17,456 nt of DNA, taken from positions 1-17,456 of the forward strand of contig PJAB01001085.1 in NCBI GenBank assembly GCA_002887195.1, read 5' to 3'. The stretch's first letter is position 1. The number at the start of each line of letters is the position of its first letter. Below the pieces are notes generated by a model, which did no database searches, had not been told where the DNA came from, and saw nothing but the letters and a program-made list of their open reading frames with translations. A program made the position numbers and the translations under genes. Positions 14,243-17,456 of this stretch are shown here, piece after piece. Source of the stretch: Chrysochromulina parva (lineage: Eukaryota > Haptophyta > Prymnesiales > Chrysochromulinaceae).

Positions 14243-16652
14243 ATGGGCGCGGCTTGCGGCAAGTGTGGCTGCTGCGGCAGCTCGGTCGCTCCTGCACCGC
14301 CCGAGCCGGAGGTCTTCTTCTTCCACAAGGTGCGCCGCGCCGCACAAGCCTCACTCTCTCACAGCAAACACGGAATCGGCGTGCCTCTGTCCAACATGTG
14401 CTGAGTGCATGGCGGCCTCTGCTTCTCGCCGTTCGCAGCGCCGTTGCACGGACATCCTCTGCCTGCTCATCTTCCTGGCCTTCTGGGGCGGCATCATCTT
14501 CCTGGCCTACCTGTCGGCAACCGTCGGCGACCCGTATGAGGTCCTGTACGGTACCGACTACCTTGGCAACCGGTGCGGCGTGGGCGCCATGAAAGACAAA
14601 AAGTACGTCTACTTCCCGCGGGCCGACAAGGACATCATCGCGCAGGCAGCGATCGCCTCGACGATGCCCTGGCGCGTCCGCTTCTACGGGCTGTGCCTCG
14701 AGCGCTGCCCGCCCGTCGTGTCGCCGACGGCATGCATGGACGACCCGAGCACGTGCTCCGTGGTGGACTACGGAACGCCCGCGCAGTACAATGCCGCGGG
14801 CGGCTCGGCCTCGTACTTCGCCGTGATGCCCTCGATCCCCGTGATGCATCGGTGCATCCCGCGCGACAGCTCCGACATGTACCAGGACGACGACCGGTGC
14901 GCCTTTCCTCAGTGCGACGGTGTCAACTACGCACCGTGCGACACGGAGTTCAACAAGACGTGGGTGCTGACGAACAACTACCCGCGCAGCAAGCTGTGCC
15001 AGATCAAGTTCCGGCGCGGCGAGGTGCAGCAGCTCAGGCCGCTCGCCGAGGACACCCTCTCCCGCAACATTGGCGCCAAGGTCAATACGTGGGCTCGCTA
15101 CGTCGAGGCGGTCGTCGAGGGCGCGCAGGAGGTAGGCATCTTCGGCTGCCTCGTGCCAATCGGGATGTGCTTCGCGTGGCTGGTGCTGCTGCGCCTGTTC
15201 GCGGCGACGATCATCTACGTCTCGCTCATCCTGCTTGGCTTAGGGCTCGCCTTCTTCTCGATCTATTGCTTCGCGCTCGCGGGTGCGTTCACCGAGCTGT
15301 TCACCAGAGCCCAAGCGAGCTCGTTGAACGTGACGACGAACATGAGCGCAGCCGAGGCGTACGCGGCGGATGCGGCGATGAGCGCGCTGGGCCTCGCCGC
15401 CTCGGCCCAGTCAAGCATGGTCGCGCTCGCGCCCTCCGAGCTTGACACGACGTTGAAAGATGCCAACAGCGACCCGACCATCTGGTATGGGATCGGCGGG
15501 GTCTCCTCGATTGTCTTCATCATCTACGTCATCATGATGTGCCTTTCGCGCAAGCGCATCAAGACGTGCGTGGCGCTGGTCAAGTCGTCGACCGAGGTGC
15601 TCAAGGATCGGCCCCTCATGATGCTCTTCCCCTTCGGCTCCATCTTCGTGCAGTGCCTCTTCCTCGTCTTCTTCATGTTTGTGATCGCATGCCTCTTCAC
15701 GGCGAACCTCGACTCCTCACACTTTATGGGCGGACTGTCGGGCGTCACGCAATCGGCCTCGTTCCTCGATGCGATCACCTGGTACAACCAGACCCTCGAG
15801 AAGAGTGGTGCCGCAGGGATTGCCAACGTTGACAGTTCGGCTACGATGGTCCAGACCATCGTGTACCTCTACCTTGCCTTTTCGTTCCTGTGGACGATCA
15901 ACCTCGTCATCAACGTGTCGTGGACTGCGATGTCGGGCTCCGTGTGCCACTGGTTCTTCTTCCGCGGGAATGACCATTACAAGACCAAGATCCCGCTGCT
16001 GCGCTCGCTCGGCCGCGTGCTCTTCTACCATCTGGGCTCGATCGCGTTTGGATCCTTCATCGTAGCCGCCATCCAACTCGTTCGCATCATCCTGATGCTC
16101 ATCGACAAATACACCAAGGACCTGCAGAAGAAGAACCCGCTCTTCCTCGTGATCATCAAGTGCACGCAGTGCTGCCTCTGGTGCCTCGAGAAGACGATCA
16201 AGTACATCACCGGCTACGCGTACATCTACGTCGCGCTCCAGGGCTCTTCCTTCTGCGGGGCATGCTTCTCGACATTTAGCCTTCTATTTGCCAACCCCGC
16301 TCAGATGGCCATCAACGGGCTCGTGCGCGTGATCCTCTATTACGTCCAGGTGCTCACGGTGCCCCTCATCAGCGCTTGGATCGGCAACATCGCGCTGATT
16401 GGCAACAACAGGCCCGATCCCATGTACGCGACCGTCGTCATTGGTATCCTCGCCTTGATCTTCTCCTCGCTGTTCGCGACGGTCTTTGGGTGCGTCCTCG
16501 ACACTCTGTTCATCTGCTGCTGCCGGGACCGCGCCGACTACAGTGGCAAGCACATGCCCGACCGGCTCAAGGAGGCATACGGCTTCGACAAGAATGCGGG
16601 CAAGGGTGACGACGATGCCGAGAAGAAGGAGGCCCTGGTCGGCAAGCCGTAG
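14243..16652 (+). CDS. Choline transporter-like (CTL/SLC44 family) membrane protein, two exons
   Basis: Exon 1 14243-14329 and exon 2 14439-16652; one 109-bp phase-0 intron. Product 766 residues. Exon 1 starts MGAACGKCGCCGSS, a Gly-2/Cys-rich start typical of lipid-modified N-termini, and ends FFFHK. It joins RRCTDILCLLIFLAFWGG, the conserved R-K-C-T-D plus first membrane segment of the family. GDPYEVLYGTDYLGNRCG follows, then a Cys-rich extracellular loop (to about 250) with N-glycosylation sequons (NKT, NVT, NMS, NQT occur in this and later loops). About nine more hydrophobic segments follow, and the C-terminal part carries the CTL domain through DTLFICCCRDRADYSGKHMPDRLKEAYG. CTL proteins are plasma-membrane, organelle or Golgi proteins linked to choline/ethanolamine transport and phospholipid supply; some plant and protist members act in trafficking, so choline transport here is inferred only from the family. 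Confidence 0.88.
14330..14438 (+). other. CTL intron (109 bp, phase 0)
   Basis: Donor CACAAG|GTGCGCCGCG, acceptor CGCCGTTCGCAG|CGCCGTTGCACG. The last 12 nt of the intron nearly repeat the first 11 nt of exon 2. Reading through the donor or starting at 14115 gives an N-terminus that does not match the CTL family, whereas the spliced form restores HKRRCTD. Confidence 0.8.
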
Positions 16653-17359
16653 GCGGGCCACACACACCCACGACCCCGAGACAAGCGCGAGAGAGACGTG
16701 CGGACCTGCGGTTCGCGCGCGCGTCTCGGCTGGGGGTGGCTCGCAGGCCGCCGTCAGCTTCGAGCTTGAGTTTTTCATGTGACCCCGCTCATTGTAGTGT
16801 ATACAGTGTCTCAGCGTGACTCAGTCACAGTGCGTCCGCGGTGTCCGCTGTCGACACAAACAGTGTATACAGTATAACTGGTTTGTTTGCTTGTTTGTGT
16901 GTCCAGTATAACCAGGTCGCTGGTCGGTAGTTTTTATTTTGCATAAATGTGCTTGTTTTCTAGGTTTGCTTCGCGGTCGTTGTGATGAACATGAAGGTGA
17001 GAAGGATCGGATGGTCCCGTCGGCTGACAGAGGCTTTGAGCAAAAAATCATCTATGCATGTCTAAGTTGCGTGAGCAAAAAAGATGCAACGGGTGAACGG
17101 CCCGGGAAGAAAAGTTAATTTGAAAGGATGTTCCAAGACGACGTGCGCGAGCAGCGCATGTAATTGCCGCAATTGCGGTACCGAGCTGTACCACGACGGC
17201 CAGCTGTTTTTTTGTAGTGCCCGCCCGCCCGCCCGGCGACGCAAAATCGCCAGCCTGGCCAGCTTGCCAAGTCGCCTTCGGAGGAAAGCACCTCTTCCTT
17301 AACCTCTTCCTCGAGCGTGTGCGCTATCACCTCTTACAGCATCTCGGGCCGCCTGTCGA
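16653..17359. other. CTL 3' region and spacer
   Basis: No supported gene. Direct repeats of AGTGTATACAGT occur at 16796-16807 and 16862-16873. CAGTATAAC motifs at about 16870 and 16904 and a palindrome TGACTCAGTCA at about 16817 also lie here, probably in the CTL 3' UTR/terminator area. A GTTT-rich stretch (16878-16900) and TTTTTATTTTGCATAAATG (16930-16948) are candidate polyadenylation surroundings. A short frame at 17084-17302 has a CxxCG...C pattern but is not convincing. Confidence 0.5.
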
Positions 17360-17456
17360 ATGCAGTCAATGGATGCAGCTGAGGGTGGTGCTCATGGCGA
17401 TGCTGCTTCGACGATCGCTGCCTTCGAAAAGGAAGAACTCGCGCGCGAGCAGCTGC
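17360..17456 (+). CDS. Possible 5' part of a further gene, cut by window edge
   Basis: ATG at 17360 is the first ATG after an in-frame TAA at 17300. The frame stays open to the window end (32 complete codons: MQSMDAAEGGAHGDAAST... then IAAFEKEELAREQL). The last part looks like the start of an amphipathic, charged helix. A second ATG three codons later may be the true start. It is too short to recognise a family, and could be chance. Confidence 0.35.
   Translation, partial: MQSMDAAEGGAHGDAASTIAAFEKEELAREQL

Noticed and set aside
17084..17302. Small protein with CNCRNCGTELYHDGQLFFC, like half a zinc ribbon
   Set aside because: Only one short Cys cluster, followed by Arg/Pro/Ala from a CCCGCCCG repeat; may be chance. 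A cDNA would be needed.

Overview
The window reads as nuclear DNA of a GC-rich unicellular eukaryotic alga. A haptophyte is my first guess, with a pelagophyte or other secondary-plastid alga possible; this is inference, not shown. Support: short GT-AG introns in three genes, eukaryote-only membrane families (TM9SF/nonaspanin, choline-transporter-like), a PAP/fibrillin-type plastid domain, gene-by-gene changes of strand, no operons, many GGC/AGC/tetranucleotide microsatellites.

Layout. 1-1070: GC-rich minisatellites and no convincing gene. 1071-2399 (+): WW domain plus PAP/fibrillin-like protein. 2825-3724 (-): secreted PI-PLC-X-like phosphodiesterase, convergent with the previous gene. 4451-7136 (-): TM9SF/nonaspanin in five exons, whose introns are packed with short repeats. 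7262-8833 (+): 2-oxoglutarate/Fe(II) oxygenase-like secreted protein in four exons, divergent from TM9SF over a spacer of about 125 bp. 9790-10704 (-): single-pass membrane protein with a very acidic tail. 11200-13947 (-): large EF-hand protein rich in low-complexity repeats. 14243-16652 (+): choline-transporter-like (CTL/SLC44) protein in two exons, divergent from the EF-hand gene. 17360-end (+): possible first exon of a further gene, cut by the window edge.

The genes do not form an obvious pathway; several belong to the secretory/endomembrane system (TM9SF, CTL, the secreted phosphodiesterase and oxygenase). The most interesting signal is how the introns are built. In seven of the eight introns I could place, the intron begins with a copy (strong or weak) of the start of the downstream exon, or has a copy of it at its 3' end. 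In the oxygenase gene each intron is a 20-39 nt copy of downstream exon sequence followed by a pyrimidine-rich stretch ending in AG. In TM9SF the introns also carry a 30-nt module with 7-nt inverted ends (CTGATGA ... TCATCAG). The module usually ends in AG and is followed by GT, so each copy recreates an acceptor/donor junction. Intron 3 contains a copy of the uninterrupted exon 3/exon 4 junction, intron 4 a 44-nt copy of the end of exon 4, and introns 2 and 3 share 61 identical nt. The same module, again flanked by a duplicated ~30-nt segment, lies inside the EF-hand coding sequence in antisense. Together this looks like an active or recent intron-generating repeat (introner-like) working with local segmental duplication.

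All coordinates, splice sites and domains were read by eye; no database search or transcript data was available.
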